Below are positions 46,873 through 56,290 of a stretch of DNA of 60,445 nucleotides, piece by piece. A program made the position numbers and the translations under genes. How positions within the stretch are numbered: position 1 is the first letter of the stretch; each line of letters opens with the position of its first letter. Source of the stretch: Deltaproteobacteria bacterium (GTDB taxonomy: Bacteria; Myxococcota_A; Polyangia; Polyangiales; JADJMO01); NCBI GenBank assembly GCA_022843175.1, contig JALHOE010000029.1, forward strand, positions 1-60,445, in the 5' to 3' direction. The notes beneath the pieces were generated by a model. It worked only from the letters and a program-made list of their open reading frames with translations. It ran no database searches and was not told the origin of the DNA.

Positions 46873-49320
46873 TCAGGAACGAACGATCGAGAGGCGCGGG
46901 CGAGGCGCCCCTCCGTCGCGCCGGGACGCGCCGTCGTGCGGCACCACCTCGAGGCGCGTGGAGGCCGCAAACGCGGCGACATGGCCGGATTCCTCGGCCA
47001 GATACACGTCGCAGCGCTCGTCGACCCGGAGGAGATCGGGCACCAGATCGGAGGCCACCACCCCGATGATCGCCCCGTCGGCCGGCCGGAGGACCCGCAC
47101 TTTGTCCTGCGGCACGAACAGCGCACCCGAGCGCAGCACCGGCTCCAGCCGCCGGGGCGCGTCGCCGACGACCGGCGCCTCGAAGACGTGACGCCACGCG
47201 GTCTCGCCGGTGGACGCGACGAGCGCGACGACCTCGCCGGTCGGCTGGTTGAGGACGACCAGGCCATCGAGGCCGAGGGGGCTCGTCCCCGCCGGCCAGG
47301 TCCCCGGCGCGGCCGACCAACGCTCGACGCCCGTGATTCGATCGATCGCCAGCATCCCGACCCCGCGGCGATCGCGGGTGAGGATGAGCGCGGTGCCGCC
47401 GATCAGGATCGGCGCGGAGTCGGTCGCGATCGGCGCCTCGAGCGGGCGCTCGTAGCGGCGCGCGCCCGACAGCGTGTCGATCGCGTGCAGCCGCGCGAGG
47501 CCGCCCGGCTCTCCGGCGATCGCGTAGAGATCCTCCCGCTCGATCGCGGCCGGCGCCGCGAAGCGCAGGCGATCGCGCACGCGCCACACCACGTTCCCGT
47601 CGACCGCGTCGAGCGCCACGAGCTGGGCTTCGTCGCTCGACACCACGAGGAGCCGGCCGGCGCGTCGGACGCGGATCGCGCCGGGGCGGGTCAGCGTGTA
47701 TCGCCAGCGCGGCTCGCCGCTCGTGAGATCGAACGCGACGAGGTGCCGATCGCCGTCGGTGGCGACGAGCAGACGGGGGAGCCCTGCCGCGACGACCGTG
47801 CACGCCGCCGGCGTGCCGCGCGAGCGCGGCGCGCAGGCCGTTGACCACACCACCTCGCCGGTGCCGAAGTCGCGGAGCTCGAGCCGGCCGTCGCCCCGGA
47901 GGCGCGCGAGGCCGCCCGCCGTCGGGACCGAGGTCGCGCGCACCGTCGGCACGCGCCACAGGGTCTGGCCGCCGCCGCGATCGACGCAGGCGGTCTGCGT
48001 CACCCCGGAGAGCACCAGCCGATCGCCGCAGAGGAACGTCGCGCGGAGGTCGATCCCCGGCACCTCGGCGGTCCACCGCGGCTCGTACTTCATGCGGCGC
48101 ACCGGCGGCGGGGCCGCGGGTCGGGGCGTCGACGCGCTGCTCGTGCGCGCGAGGTACGGGGCGTAGCTCGCGCGGTGCGGGTTCACGAGATCGCTCTCGC
48201 CGAACGGTCCGACCGGGCGCGCCACGTCGCGGAGGCGCTCGCTCAGCTCCTTCACCTTTCGCCGCAGCGACGACAGACGCAGGTTCGACGACTGCCGGCG
48301 ATCGCGACGGACGATCGCGCGGAGCAGCGCGCGGGCGTAGGAGACGGTCGCGTCGACGAAGTCCGGACCCTCGAGCGAGGGGAACGAGGTCGTCGAGCGG
48401 CTCCCCTCGGCGTCGCGCGAGACGAGCGAGATCGTCAGCGCGCCCTCGGGCTCGAGCCGGACGCCGATGAGCGGTCCGCCGATCGACGAACCCGACACGT
48501 CGGCGTGCCCGAGGAGCACCCGGGTGTGGAGCGCCTTGCCGCGCTCCCACGCGTCGAGGACCAGGCCCCCGAGCTCGACCAGTCGCTCCGAGACGAGGAA
48601 CGGGTGCACCTCGCCGAGCTCCTTGGTGCGCCCGCGGATCACCGCGCGTAGCCGTCCGCGACCGAGGAGCGCGTGCACGTCGGCCATCTCGACCGAGGCC
48701 GCGACGGCGTCGCTGCAGACGCGGAGCGGGAGCTCGGCGCCGAACGCGCATCGCAGCCCGCTCTCGGCGTCGACGATCGCGAGCACCTCCTCGGCGGAAG
48801 GGATCGCGCTCGGGCGTCCGAGTCCGGCGAGCGCGTCGCGCGCGGCCTCGAGCTCGGCCGAGAGCACCTCCGCGAGGGGGGAGCGAACGCCGAGCATGCT
48901 CTCGATCGCGGCGCGCGTGCCGTCGATCGCCTCGCCGAGCGTCGTGCGGCGATCGTGCACGGCGACCTCGACGTCGGCGCCGTTGCGGATCACCGACAGC
49001 GAGAGCTCGTCGCCCAGGCGCTCGAGGCCGATCTCCCACGGCGCGTCGTAGAAGCGCACCACCGCGCGTCGGCGAACGCCGCAGGCGAGGTCGACGATCG
49101 CGAGCGCGAGATCGCGCACGACGCAGGGGGCCTGGTCGGGCTCCACCCGCGCCGTGAGGTTCACGCCGGAGACGACGAGGTCGATGACCTCTCGCCCGCG
49201 ACCGACCTCTTTCGGTGGCGCGGCCTTGGCGACCCCGCGGAGCGGGATGACGCGGCCGGTGTTCGCTGCAACAGCGGGAGCCCTTCGTGCGGGCGACACA
49301 ACAATTTCAAAGCCATTCAT
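46873..49320 (-). CDS. PQQ-like beta-propeller protein
   Basis: 815 residues. The N-terminal 400 residues have no named domain; they contain 'EVIDLVVSGVNLTARVE' and many helices. From about residue 440 to 790 there are at least seven PQQ/YWTD-like blades such as 'GGGQTLWRVPTVRATS', 'TSGEPRWRYTLTRPGAI', 'DAVDGNVVWRVRDRLRF', 'ITGVERWSAAPG' and 'ASTGETAWRHVFEA'. No signal peptide or lipobox is visible, so it may be cytoplasmic. Similar proteins support kinases or enzymes in Myxococcota. Function unknown. Confidence 0.8.
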   Translation of the reverse strand: MNGFEIVVSPARRAPAVAANTGRVIPLRGVAKAAPPKEVGRGREVIDLVVSGVNLTARVEPDQAPCVVRDLALAIVDLACGVRRRAVVRFYDAPWEIGLERLGDELSLSVIRNGADVEVAVHDRRTTLGEAIDGTRAAIESMLGVRSPLAEVLSAELEAARDALAGLGRPSAIPSAEEVLAIVDAESGLRCAFGAELPLRVCSDAVAASVEMADVHALLGRGRLRAVIRGRTKELGEVHPFLVSERLVELGGLVLDAWERGKALHTRVLLGHADVSGSSIGGPLIGVRLEPEGALTISLVSRDAEGSRSTTSFPSLEGPDFVDATVSYARALLRAIVRRDRRQSSNLRLSSLRRKVKELSERLRDVARPVGPFGESDLVNPHRASYAPYLARTSSASTPRPAAPPPVRRMKYEPRWTAEVPGIDLRATFLCGDRLVLSGVTQTACVDRGGGQTLWRVPTVRATSVPTAGGLARLRGDGRLELRDFGTGEVVWSTACAPRSRGTPAACTVVAAGLPRLLVATDGDRHLVAFDLTSGEPRWRYTLTRPGAIRVRRAGRLLVVSSDEAQLVALDAVDGNVVWRVRDRLRFAAPAAIEREDLYAIAGEPGGLARLHAIDTLSGARRYERPLEAPIATDSAPILIGGTALILTRDRRGVGMLAIDRITGVERWSAAPGTWPAGTSPLGLDGLVVLNQPTGEVVALVASTGETAWRHVFEAPVVGDAPRRLEPVLRSGALFVPQDKVRVLRPADGAIIGVVASDLVPDLLRVDERCDVYLAEESGHVAAFAASTRLEVVPHDGASRRDGGAPRPRLSIVRS

Positions 49321-49445
49321 GCGGTGCGCGGACCGAGCGTAGGAAGCGCGCGCCCAGAGGCAGAACTTTTCGGGGAGAAACGCGGCTTAGTTGCCCGTCC
49401 GGGACCCGAGTTGCCAGCGCACTTCGCAGACGTTCTCGGGACTCT

Positions 49446-50027
49446 TCAGATCTGGCGCGGCGTGCGGAAGCGGCCGAAATCGTCGTACTCGACGGAGTAG
49501 ACCGCGGTGTTGGCGACCGGGGGCACCTTGGCGCCGCACGTGGCCTCGAGGAACGCGCGCATCACGCCGCCGTGCGTGACGATGGCGATCGACGTGCCGA
49601 CCGTGGCGTGGGTGTCGACCGTGCGCTTCACGGCGCGCACGATGCGATCCATCACCAGCTCGCGACGCTCCGCGCCCGGCACCTCGACGGGGTGGCCCTT
49701 GGCGTGCGCCTCCCACAGCTCGGGGAACTTCTGCGCGCACTCCTCGCGGGTGAGGCCCTCGAAGCAACCGTAGCCGCGCTCGCGGAGCCCGGCGTCGACG
49801 CCGGCGAGCGGCGCGTTGAGCAGCGCTGCGATGATCTCCGCCGTCTCGCGCGCGCGGCGCAGATCGCTCGACGCGATGGTGGCGATCTCGCGTGCGCGGA
49901 GGCGCTCGGCGAGCGCGCGAGCCTGGTCGCGACCGACATCGCTGAGCTCGACGTCGGTGTGGCCCTGGAATCGGCCCGCCCGGTTCCACTCGGTCTCTCC
50001 GTGACGCACGAGATACAACTTGCGCAC
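49446..50027 (-). CDS. Histidine phosphatase family protein
   Basis: 193 residues from GTG with the RHG motif 'LYLVRHGETEWN' (R8, H9) and second His in 'AIVTHGGVMRAFLEA'. Between them are 'ASSDLRRARETAEII' and 'LRERGYGCFEGLTREE'. All phosphoglycerate-mutase-like catalytic residues are present. The size and 'FQGHTDVELSDVG' fit cobalamin phosphatase-like/GpmB-like enzymes. No pathway partner is adjacent except the nucleotidase nine bases upstream on the same strand, with which it probably shares a transcript. Confidence 0.9.
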   Translation of the reverse strand: MRKLYLVRHGETEWNRAGRFQGHTDVELSDVGRDQARALAERLRAREIATIASSDLRRARETAEIIAALLNAPLAGVDAGLRERGYGCFEGLTREECAQKFPELWEAHAKGHPVEVPGAERRELVMDRIVRAVKRTVDTHATVGTSIAIVTHGGVMRAFLEATCGAKVPPVANTAVYSVEYDDFGRFRTPRQI

Positions 50028-50036
50028 GGATTGGTT

Positions 50037-51503
50037 CTACTCCCTCGGAACCGCCGCGACGAGCGGCGGCCCAGCGGGCGTGCTCGGGTCATGCGGAAGG
50101 CTCCCACGCGGGGACCTCAGGTACAGGAACGGCGTGGCCCACAAGAGGTTTGACACACGCGACATGTAGATGTCGGCGTAGCGCTCCACCTGTCGCGCAA
50201 GGTGACTCTTGTCGTTTCCCGCGCGCGTCAGCAGCCCCCACCGCGCGTTGGCCAGCTCGGTCGCCGACTTGGCGATCGGCGCGATCGCGTGATCGAGCTC
50301 CGTGATGCGGTGCCGCAGCTCGGCGATGCGCTCGTGGAGGACCCGCTCGCTCTCGCCGACCTTCGGCCCGTAGTGGTTGCGGCTGCGCTGCAGCGCGACG
50401 CGGGCGTGGGCGAGCTCGGTCTCGAGCTCCTCTTTCTCGATCATCTGCACGGCGAGGCGCCGCTCGGTCTCCTGGAAGCGGATGATCGACTCCACCTCGT
50501 CCTCGAGCTCGCGGAGGATCAACCCGGTGCGCCAGCGCAGGACGCGGTTGGTCACGTGTACGTCGCCGAACATGTGATCGCCGACGTAGAGGATCTCGTC
50601 GCCCGAGATGCCGAGGTGTCGCTCGACCTGCGCGGCGCTCCCCCCGAGGTACGCGACGCCGGGCTTGAGCGCGCCGATCACCGGTCGGAGCAGCCCCTCG
50701 TCCGTCACGACCTCGAAGAAGGGGCTCCGTGTGGTGAAGAACTCGGGCTTGCGCGCGGCCACGACGACCACGTCGAACAGCTCTCGCCAGCGCATCTTCT
50801 CGAGGTAGGGCGCGAGCGCGTAGTCCATCATCGCGCACGTGTACGACCACTCCGAGTTGGTGATGAGCATCAGCTTCTTGCCGGCGTGCTTCTGGTCGAG
50901 GAGCGTGAGCGGCAGATCGGGGTCGAGCTTCACGAAGTAGTCGGGCTTGGCGATGATCTCCGCCTTGAGCTCGCCCTCGACGTGCATCGCGTCCATCGTG
51001 ACGCGCACCTGCTCGTAGAGATCGCGGTAGCCCATGCCGGGGGGCAGCTTCCGCGAGTCGAGCAGGTCGACGAGCTGCATGTAGAGGCACGCCTCGGAGA
51101 GCGAGAACAGCGTGTTGAGGAACACCCACCGCGGGAGCGCCAGATCGATCATCGTGCGCGTGTACGAGGTGCGCATCTCCTCGTAGTCGAGCTCGCGCGT
51201 GCCGTGGAACGCCTTCTTCACGAAGCCGAAGCGGTTGGCCTTCACCAGGTTGCCGAGGTCGAGATCGATCACGAGCCCGCGGATGACCGCGTCGTGATCG
51301 AACTGCAGGCCCGCCACGGGCCACCCGAGCTCGCCGAGCTTGTCTCGTGCGCGCTCGTAGGCGCGGCGCTCCCAGCGCTCGACGTGATAGTCGACGAGCG
51401 TGTAGTCCATGTCGTAGCCGATCGCCTTGATCGACCGCATGTTGAGCGTCCGGTTGCAGAACACGCCGCGCGAGCGCGGGGGTTTGGACGCGTGAGTGGT
51501 CAT
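50037..51503 (-). CDS. HAD-superfamily 5'-nucleotidase (cytosolic purine type)
   Basis: 488 residues. The DxDxT nucleophile motif is 'IGYDMDYTLVDY' (D31, D33). Family blocks are 'FCNRTLNMRSIKAIG' at the start, 'KKLMLITNSEWSYTCAMMDY', 'ILYVGDHMFGDVH' and the C-terminal 'MSRVSNLLWATPFLYLRSPRG'. It matches the HAD-IG (cN-II-like) 5'-nucleotidases that hydrolyse IMP/GMP. A coiled-coil region lies between residues 345 and 420. The upstream region has three 27-bp hairpin repeats. Ends nine bases before the phosphatase gene. Confidence 0.92.
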   Translation of the reverse strand: MTTHASKPPRSRGVFCNRTLNMRSIKAIGYDMDYTLVDYHVERWERRAYERARDKLGELGWPVAGLQFDHDAVIRGLVIDLDLGNLVKANRFGFVKKAFHGTRELDYEEMRTSYTRTMIDLALPRWVFLNTLFSLSEACLYMQLVDLLDSRKLPPGMGYRDLYEQVRVTMDAMHVEGELKAEIIAKPDYFVKLDPDLPLTLLDQKHAGKKLMLITNSEWSYTCAMMDYALAPYLEKMRWRELFDVVVVAARKPEFFTTRSPFFEVVTDEGLLRPVIGALKPGVAYLGGSAAQVERHLGISGDEILYVGDHMFGDVHVTNRVLRWRTGLILRELEDEVESIIRFQETERRLAVQMIEKEELETELAHARVALQRSRNHYGPKVGESERVLHERIAELRHRITELDHAIAPIAKSATELANARWGLLTRAGNDKSHLARQVERYADIYMSRVSNLLWATPFLYLRSPRGSLPHDPSTPAGPPLVAAVPRE

Positions 51504-51513
51504 GCTCGAATCT

Positions 51514-51594
51514 CCCGAGCGGAGCGGCCGCTCGATTTTTCCCGAGCGGAGCGGCCGCTCGAGTTCTCCCGAGCGGAGCGGCCGCTCGAGGACA
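51514..51594. repeat. Three tandem 27-bp hairpin repeats
   Basis: The unit CCCGAGCGGAGCGGCCGCTC plus seven bases occurs three times with an exact period of 27. Each has 7-bp arms CGAGCGG/CCGCTCG around AGCGG. The first 22 bases are invariant and the last five vary (TTTTT, GTTCT, GGACA). They lie between the divergent nucleotidase (start 51503) and outer-membrane protein gene, so they cover the promoter space of both. Confidence 0.9.
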
Positions 51595-51620
51595 AGACGA
51601 TACCGTCAATCCGTGCTTGG

Positions 51621-52193
51621 ATGGGCGCCCTCGTGCACCTCTCCGCGCTCCTTTTGGCGACCAGTCTCCTCGAGGGCGGGCTTCAGGTCGGCGTCGCCGA
51701 TCGACAGCTCGGCAACACGCTCTTTCGCCCGGCGATGAACGCGCAGCTCTACGGGGACGTGACCGTCATGCCGAACCTGCTCGCCGTCGGCGCGTACTGG
51801 AACGGCATGCCCACCGGCGACCGCTCCCCGCCCGATCGACGGAGCGCCAGCGACCTGAGCATCACCGCGCTCGGCGTCCGCGCGAAGCTGTTCTGGCCGC
51901 GCGCGGGGATTCGTCCCTACGCGAGCGTCGGCGTGGGCCGCGTCACCGCAGAGTTCCCCGAGACCCGCATCGACGGCCGCGTCGCCGTCGCCTCGATCCT
52001 GCATTTCGCCGAGATCCCGATGACCCTCGGCCTCCATATCCCGCTCGAGGGGCCGTTTGTCATGACCTGCGAGGGCACCTACCGTCTTGGCCTGGGATTC
52101 CGCAACGAAGCCTACGATTCGCTGCTCCACGGGGGATCGTCGGCTCGGGCGTACACCTGGACGCTCCACTTCGGTCTCGGCATCGCGCTGTAG
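51621..52193 (+). CDS. Outer-membrane beta-barrel protein
   Basis: 190 residues. The N-terminus has a weak signal ('MGALVHLSALLLATSLLEGG'), followed by amphipathic strands ('NAQLYGDVTVMPNLLAVGAY', 'TALGVRAKLFWPRAGIRPYA', 'GPFVMTCEGTYRLGLGFRNE') and ends 'TWTLHFGLGIAL', a typical C-terminal barrel strand with Leu rather than Phe last. No family named. The start is uncertain because the frame is open into the repeats upstream. It precedes the Sel1 gene by 36 bases. Confidence 0.72.
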   Translation: MGALVHLSALLLATSLLEGGLQVGVADRQLGNTLFRPAMNAQLYGDVTVMPNLLAVGAYWNGMPTGDRSPPDRRSASDLSITALGVRAKLFWPRAGIRPYASVGVGRVTAEFPETRIDGRVAVASILHFAEIPMTLGLHIPLEGPFVMTCEGTYRLGLGFRNEAYDSLLHGGSSARAYTWTLHFGLGIAL

Positions 52194-52229
52194 GCCGATC
52201 CGGGGCGGCGCCTGCTAGATTGCCGCCCC

Positions 52230-53525
52230 ATGCTGCGCCCGTCCCTCCTCGCCCTGGCTCTCCTCTCCACCGGCTGCTCCGCCACGCCGCAGCCCAAGGA
52301 CGCGGGAAAGCCCACGTGCGCCGGCGGCGACGCCGCCTCGTGCATCAACGAAGCGGAGACCTACGCCGAGGGCGGCGACAAGGCGCGCGCGGTCGCTGCC
52401 TACGAGTCGGCCTGCAAGCTCAAGGAGCAGAAGGGCTGCGCCCGCGCTGGCGCCGCGTACATGAACGCCGACGGGGTCCCCGGAGACGACGCCCGCGCCT
52501 TCGCGATGCTCACCTCGGCGTGTCGCGCGAACGTGCTCGCCGCGTGCAACGACGTGGCGGTCCTCTACCAAGCGGGGCGCGGCACGACCGCCGATCCGAA
52601 GACGGCCGCGGCGCTGTTCCGGTACGCGTGCGAGAAGGGCGAAGCGCGGGCGTGCGGCCAGCTCGCCGCGTGTTACTCGCGCGGCTCGGGCGTCGCGAAG
52701 GACGCGAAGTCGGCGGCGCCGCTGTTCGCGTGGGCCTGTCAGAACGGAGCGCCGGCCTACTGCGCGGCCGCGGGCTACTACTACCGCGTCGGCGAGGGCG
52801 TGGAGCGCGCGCCCACGACCGCGTCCACCTACTACCAGGCGGGCTGCACGGCCAACGACCTCATGTCGTGTCAGGCGCTGGGTGAGCTGTACCGCACCGG
52901 CAACGGCGTCCCGCTCGATCCCAAGAAGGCGCAGGAGATCTTCCTCGCGGCGTGCACCAAGGGCCACGTCTCCTCGTGCACGCACGTGGGCATCGGGTAC
53001 GCACGCGGCGCCGGCGTCGCGCAGGACTTCGCCACCGCTGCGCAGTACTTTCGCAAGGCTTGCGAGGCGAAGGACGCGACCGGCTGCGAGAAGCTCGCGC
53101 TCGCTTACGTCGCCGGCAAGGGCGTCGCCAAGGACGCGACGTCGGCGCTCGGGCTCGCGAAGTGGGCGTGCGAGACGCAGGCGAGCGCGTGCGGCGTGTA
53201 TGGCCGCATCGTCGCCGCAGGCGCCGACGGCGCCGCCGATCCGGCGCGCGCGGCCACGCTCTACACCAAGGCGTGCGACGCCGGTGAGCTCTCTGCGTGC
53301 AGCGATCTCGCCGAGGCTCACCTCGCCGGCGAGGGCGTCGCCAACGACCCGGTCAAGGCGGTCACGCTCTACATGAGGGCCTGCGATCTGGCGAGCGCCG
53401 ACGCGTGCGCCGCGCTCGGCCAGATCTACGAAGAGGGCCGCGGCGTCCCGCCCGACGCGGGCCGGGCCGCCGCGTTCCGCAAGCGCGCGTGCAGCCACGG
53501 CGACGCGTCCTCCTGCGCCAAGTAG
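52230..53525 (+). CDS. Sel1-like repeat lipoprotein, Cys-paired
   Basis: 431 residues, lipid Cys C16 ('LALLSTGC'). About ten repeats of 36 residues follow, each with a core like 'AAALFRYACEKGEARACGQL' and 'YEEGRGVPPD'. The Cys pair (A-C-x6-9-A-C) recurs in each unit and would form a disulfide, as in Helicobacter Hcp proteins. It would act as an exported solenoid scaffold. The next gene encodes a kinase-like protein 110 bases downstream on the same strand, a common neighbour arrangement in Myxococcota. Confidence 0.9.
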   Translation: MLRPSLLALALLSTGCSATPQPKDAGKPTCAGGDAASCINEAETYAEGGDKARAVAAYESACKLKEQKGCARAGAAYMNADGVPGDDARAFAMLTSACRANVLAACNDVAVLYQAGRGTTADPKTAAALFRYACEKGEARACGQLAACYSRGSGVAKDAKSAAPLFAWACQNGAPAYCAAAGYYYRVGEGVERAPTTASTYYQAGCTANDLMSCQALGELYRTGNGVPLDPKKAQEIFLAACTKGHVSSCTHVGIGYARGAGVAQDFATAAQYFRKACEAKDATGCEKLALAYVAGKGVAKDATSALGLAKWACETQASACGVYGRIVAAGADGAADPARAATLYTKACDAGELSACSDLAEAHLAGEGVANDPVKAVTLYMRACDLASADACAALGQIYEEGRGVPPDAGRAAAFRKRACSHGDASSCAK

Positions 53526-53635
53526 GGACCGCGACGCGGCTACCTCCGCGCTCACCGCAATCGAGCGCCATCCGTTCGCGGCGTGCGCGGACGCGTCGCC
53601 CTCCAGGCGGCCCGCCGCCTGCAGTCCCGTGGCGC

Positions 53636-54709
53636 ATGAGCGCGGAACTCAAATCGGGCGCGAGGGTCGGCGGCGAATACTTCCTCGTGAAGCGGCTGTC
53701 CTCCGACGTCTTCGGGGAGCTGTGGTCGGCGCGCGATCGCGCGGGGCGTGACCTGTGGGTGCGCGCGCTCTCTCCAGACGTGTGCATCGCGCCCGGCGCA
53801 TCGACGGCGCTGCTCGCGATCGCGCGGCGAGGGCTTCGCCATCCGTGCGTCGCCGCGCTCGTCGACGTGGTGTGCGAGGGCGAACGCTGGTTCGTCGTCA
53901 GCGAGGCCGCGGCGGGCGAGACGCTCGCGCAGGCGATCACCTCGCGCGGCCCGCTCTCGCCCGACGCGACGTTCAAGCTGGCGCTGGAGCTCGGCGAGGG
54001 GCTCCGCGCCATCCACGACGCCGGCGGCTGCCACGGCCGGCTCGATCCGACGCGGGTCGTACTGCAGGGGGATCGCGCGACGATCGTCGACTTCGGGCTC
54101 GGGATGCTCCTCGGCGACGACACCGAGGAGTGGCGCACGACGTTCCCCGACGCCGCCGATCCGACCGCTGCGTTCCTCAGCCCCGAGCAGGCCGCGGGCG
54201 ACGGACCGCCGACGGTCGAGAGCGACGTGTGGGGTCTCGGCGCGCTCCTCTACTTCGCGACCCACGCGTCGTCGCCGTTCGCCGCGCGGACCCGCGCCGA
54301 GCTCGCGGTCGCGACGGCGCGTCGGATCATCTCCGTGTCGCGCGCCGGCGATCGCGCGCTCGCTGCGATGATCGCGCCGTGCCTCTCGCGCGAGCCAGCG
54401 CTCCGGCCGCTGCTCTCCGAGGTGCTCGACCTCGCGCGCAGCGGCCGTGAGCCCTCGGTGATCGCGGAGGTCTCGACGCCGGGCGCATCGCTCTCGTTCG
54501 TCGACGAGGCGCCGGCCCCTCGCGGGCTCGCGCCGGCGCTGATCGTGATGACGTCGATCTTCGCGCTGTCGATGATCCTCGGGCTCGTCTTTCGGAGCCC
54601 ACCCGCACACCCGGAGCACGCGGCGGCGACGGGCGGGTTGCCGGCGCTCGCGCCGTCCCCGAGCCCGTCGCCGAGCGCCTCCGCTGTCCCGTCGCCCGCG
54701 CGGCGATGA
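53636..54709 (+). CDS. Protein-kinase-like membrane protein, probable pseudokinase
   Basis: 357 residues. The fold is that of Hanks-type Ser/Thr kinases: 'GGEYFLVKRLSSDVFGELW' at the start, 'IVDFGLGMLLG' (DFG) and 'ESDVWGLGALLYFATH' (subdomain IX). But the VAIK Lys is replaced ('DLWVRALSP'), the glycine loop is degenerate, and the HRD motif reads 'CHGRLDPTRVVL', lacking the catalytic Asp. It is therefore probably inactive as a kinase. A membrane helix follows ('ALIVMTSIFALSMILGLVF') and a short Pro/Ser tail outside. It may act as a scaffold. Confidence 0.82.
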   Translation: MSAELKSGARVGGEYFLVKRLSSDVFGELWSARDRAGRDLWVRALSPDVCIAPGASTALLAIARRGLRHPCVAALVDVVCEGERWFVVSEAAAGETLAQAITSRGPLSPDATFKLALELGEGLRAIHDAGGCHGRLDPTRVVLQGDRATIVDFGLGMLLGDDTEEWRTTFPDAADPTAAFLSPEQAAGDGPPTVESDVWGLGALLYFATHASSPFAARTRAELAVATARRIISVSRAGDRALAAMIAPCLSREPALRPLLSEVLDLARSGREPSVIAEVSTPGASLSFVDEAPAPRGLAPALIVMTSIFALSMILGLVFRSPPAHPEHAAATGGLPALAPSPSPSPSASAVPSPARR

Positions 54710-56119
54710 CTACTTGGCGATGAAGACGCCCTTGAGGTCCTCGGTCGCGGAGATGTACGTCTTCTTGCCGGTCTTCTCGCGGAACGAGAACGCGCGGAAC
54801 TGGTAGTACTGGCCGGCCGTGAGCGCGGGACCGCCGTAGGGGACCGACACCGTCGCGCCGCCACTGACGCTCGGCACGTCGGCCTTGCGCCAGATCCCCT
54901 TGCCGAACGTGTCGTAGACGACGACCTCGTAGCCGTCCTCCGACGAGTCGTCGTCGAAGACGAAGGTGGGCGTGCCGGTGACCGGCTCGGGGCCCGCGGC
55001 GCCGGGGCTCTTCACGCCGAGCGCGCCGGTGATCTTGAACCCGGTGACCGAGACGGCGCCGTTGGCGACGTCGATGATCTGGGTGGCGGTGCCGCCGATC
55101 GTGGTGTCGGGATCGCGCACGAGCCCGTCGTTCTCGAACGCCGCGAGGACGACGTACCTGCCGACCGGCACGTTGGCGAAGCTGTACTTGCCGCCCGCCG
55201 TGTCGACGCGGAGGCCCTTCGGCACCTCGCCGCGCTGGAGGTTCTTGTTGAACGTCGACTCCACGACCAGAACGATGCTGGTCTGCGAGGCGCCGGCGTT
55301 CACGAAGCTCACGTCGCCGGTGACCGTCGCGAGCGCGCCCGCATCGGCGAGGAGCTCGATGCCCTTGGTCTCGGCACCGGCGGTCACCGTGGCGGTGGCG
55401 GGCTTGAGCTGGAGGCCCTGCAGGTAGCCGCGGACCTCTTGGCTGCCCGCGGGGACGTTGAACACCGTGAACGTGCCCGCGCGATCGGCGATGCCGGTCG
55501 CGCCGCCAGCGACGACGAGCGTGCCCGCGGGCAGCGTGCCCTTCACGACGCCGCTGATGCTGCCGAGCGTGGCTGCGTTGTCGAGCGCGTCGAGGCCGAC
55601 GTCGGTCGACGTGTTCTTCACGACGAAGCTGCCGTCGGGGTTCTTCACGACGTTGGCCGTGTCGACGGGGAGCGCGGTGCGGAGGCCGCTCGGGAACGTT
55701 GCGTAGCCCGCCGCGTCGGCGCGCAGCGTGAACTTGGAGACCGTGGGCGTGCCGTCGGCCTTGCGCTGCGCGGGGAAGGTGAGCTTGTAGACGCCGTCGG
55801 CGCCGCTCGTCGCGACGTTGGTCGACGCCATCGCGCCGTTGATGTCACGCGCGACGACGCGCGCACCGGCGATCGCGGTCTTGCCGTCGGCTGCCTTGAG
55901 CACGCGGCCCTCGACGCTCAGCGGCGCGAAGCAACCAGTGGTGCCGCCCTCGATCTGCTCGCAGACCTGGTTGTCCTTGCAGCCGCTCTGCGCCTGGACG
56001 TTGCAAGCGGGCGCTTGCTGGTTCTCTTCGTCGTCGCTACCACAGCCGGGGCCACCGACCAGAGCGGCGACGAGGGCGAGGGGAGCGACGGACACGAACG
56101 AACGCGACATGCGGATCAT
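54710..56119 (-). CDS. Carboxypeptidase-regulatory-like repeat lipoprotein
   Basis: 469 residues from the ATG preceded by GAGG; the signal ends at 'LVGGPGC' (C26). A Cys-containing linker ('CNVQAQSGCKDNQVCEQIEG') resembles EGF-like or Kunitz-type start segments. Then come several CarboxypepD_reg beta-sandwich units: 'SVEGRVLKAADGKTAIAGAR', 'GSISGVVKGTLPAGTLVVAG' and 'VTGDVSFVNAGASQTS'. The C-terminal domain ends 'YYQFRAFSFREKTGKKTYIS'. Likely a surface or periplasmic adhesion or binding protein. Converges on the pseudokinase gene with the stops adjacent. Confidence 0.82.
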   Translation of the reverse strand: MIRMSRSFVSVAPLALVAALVGGPGCGSDDEENQQAPACNVQAQSGCKDNQVCEQIEGGTTGCFAPLSVEGRVLKAADGKTAIAGARVVARDINGAMASTNVATSGADGVYKLTFPAQRKADGTPTVSKFTLRADAAGYATFPSGLRTALPVDTANVVKNPDGSFVVKNTSTDVGLDALDNAATLGSISGVVKGTLPAGTLVVAGGATGIADRAGTFTVFNVPAGSQEVRGYLQGLQLKPATATVTAGAETKGIELLADAGALATVTGDVSFVNAGASQTSIVLVVESTFNKNLQRGEVPKGLRVDTAGGKYSFANVPVGRYVVLAAFENDGLVRDPDTTIGGTATQIIDVANGAVSVTGFKITGALGVKSPGAAGPEPVTGTPTFVFDDDSSEDGYEVVVYDTFGKGIWRKADVPSVSGGATVSVPYGGPALTAGQYYQFRAFSFREKTGKKTYISATEDLKGVFIAK

Positions 56120-56290
56120 GGGTACCTCGATGAGGGTGGACAGCAGATGCCGGCCAGTGAGCAAGCCGTGTTCCTACCATGATCTACGGCAAAATAGGCC
56201 TCTCTAAAGCGTGATGCTACGCACTGGATTGCGGGCTTGCGTACCGCGGGCAGCAGGCAATCATGTCGCTCTGCTACCCTGTGCGCGTTC

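Noticed and set aside
46724-49039. 771-codon frame overlapping the PQQ-like propeller gene in another frame
   Set aside because: Arg/Pro-rich without motifs; the propeller frame has repeated blades.
51514-51594. CRISPR array
   Set aside because: Only three units with 5-base variable parts; no spacers and no cas genes.
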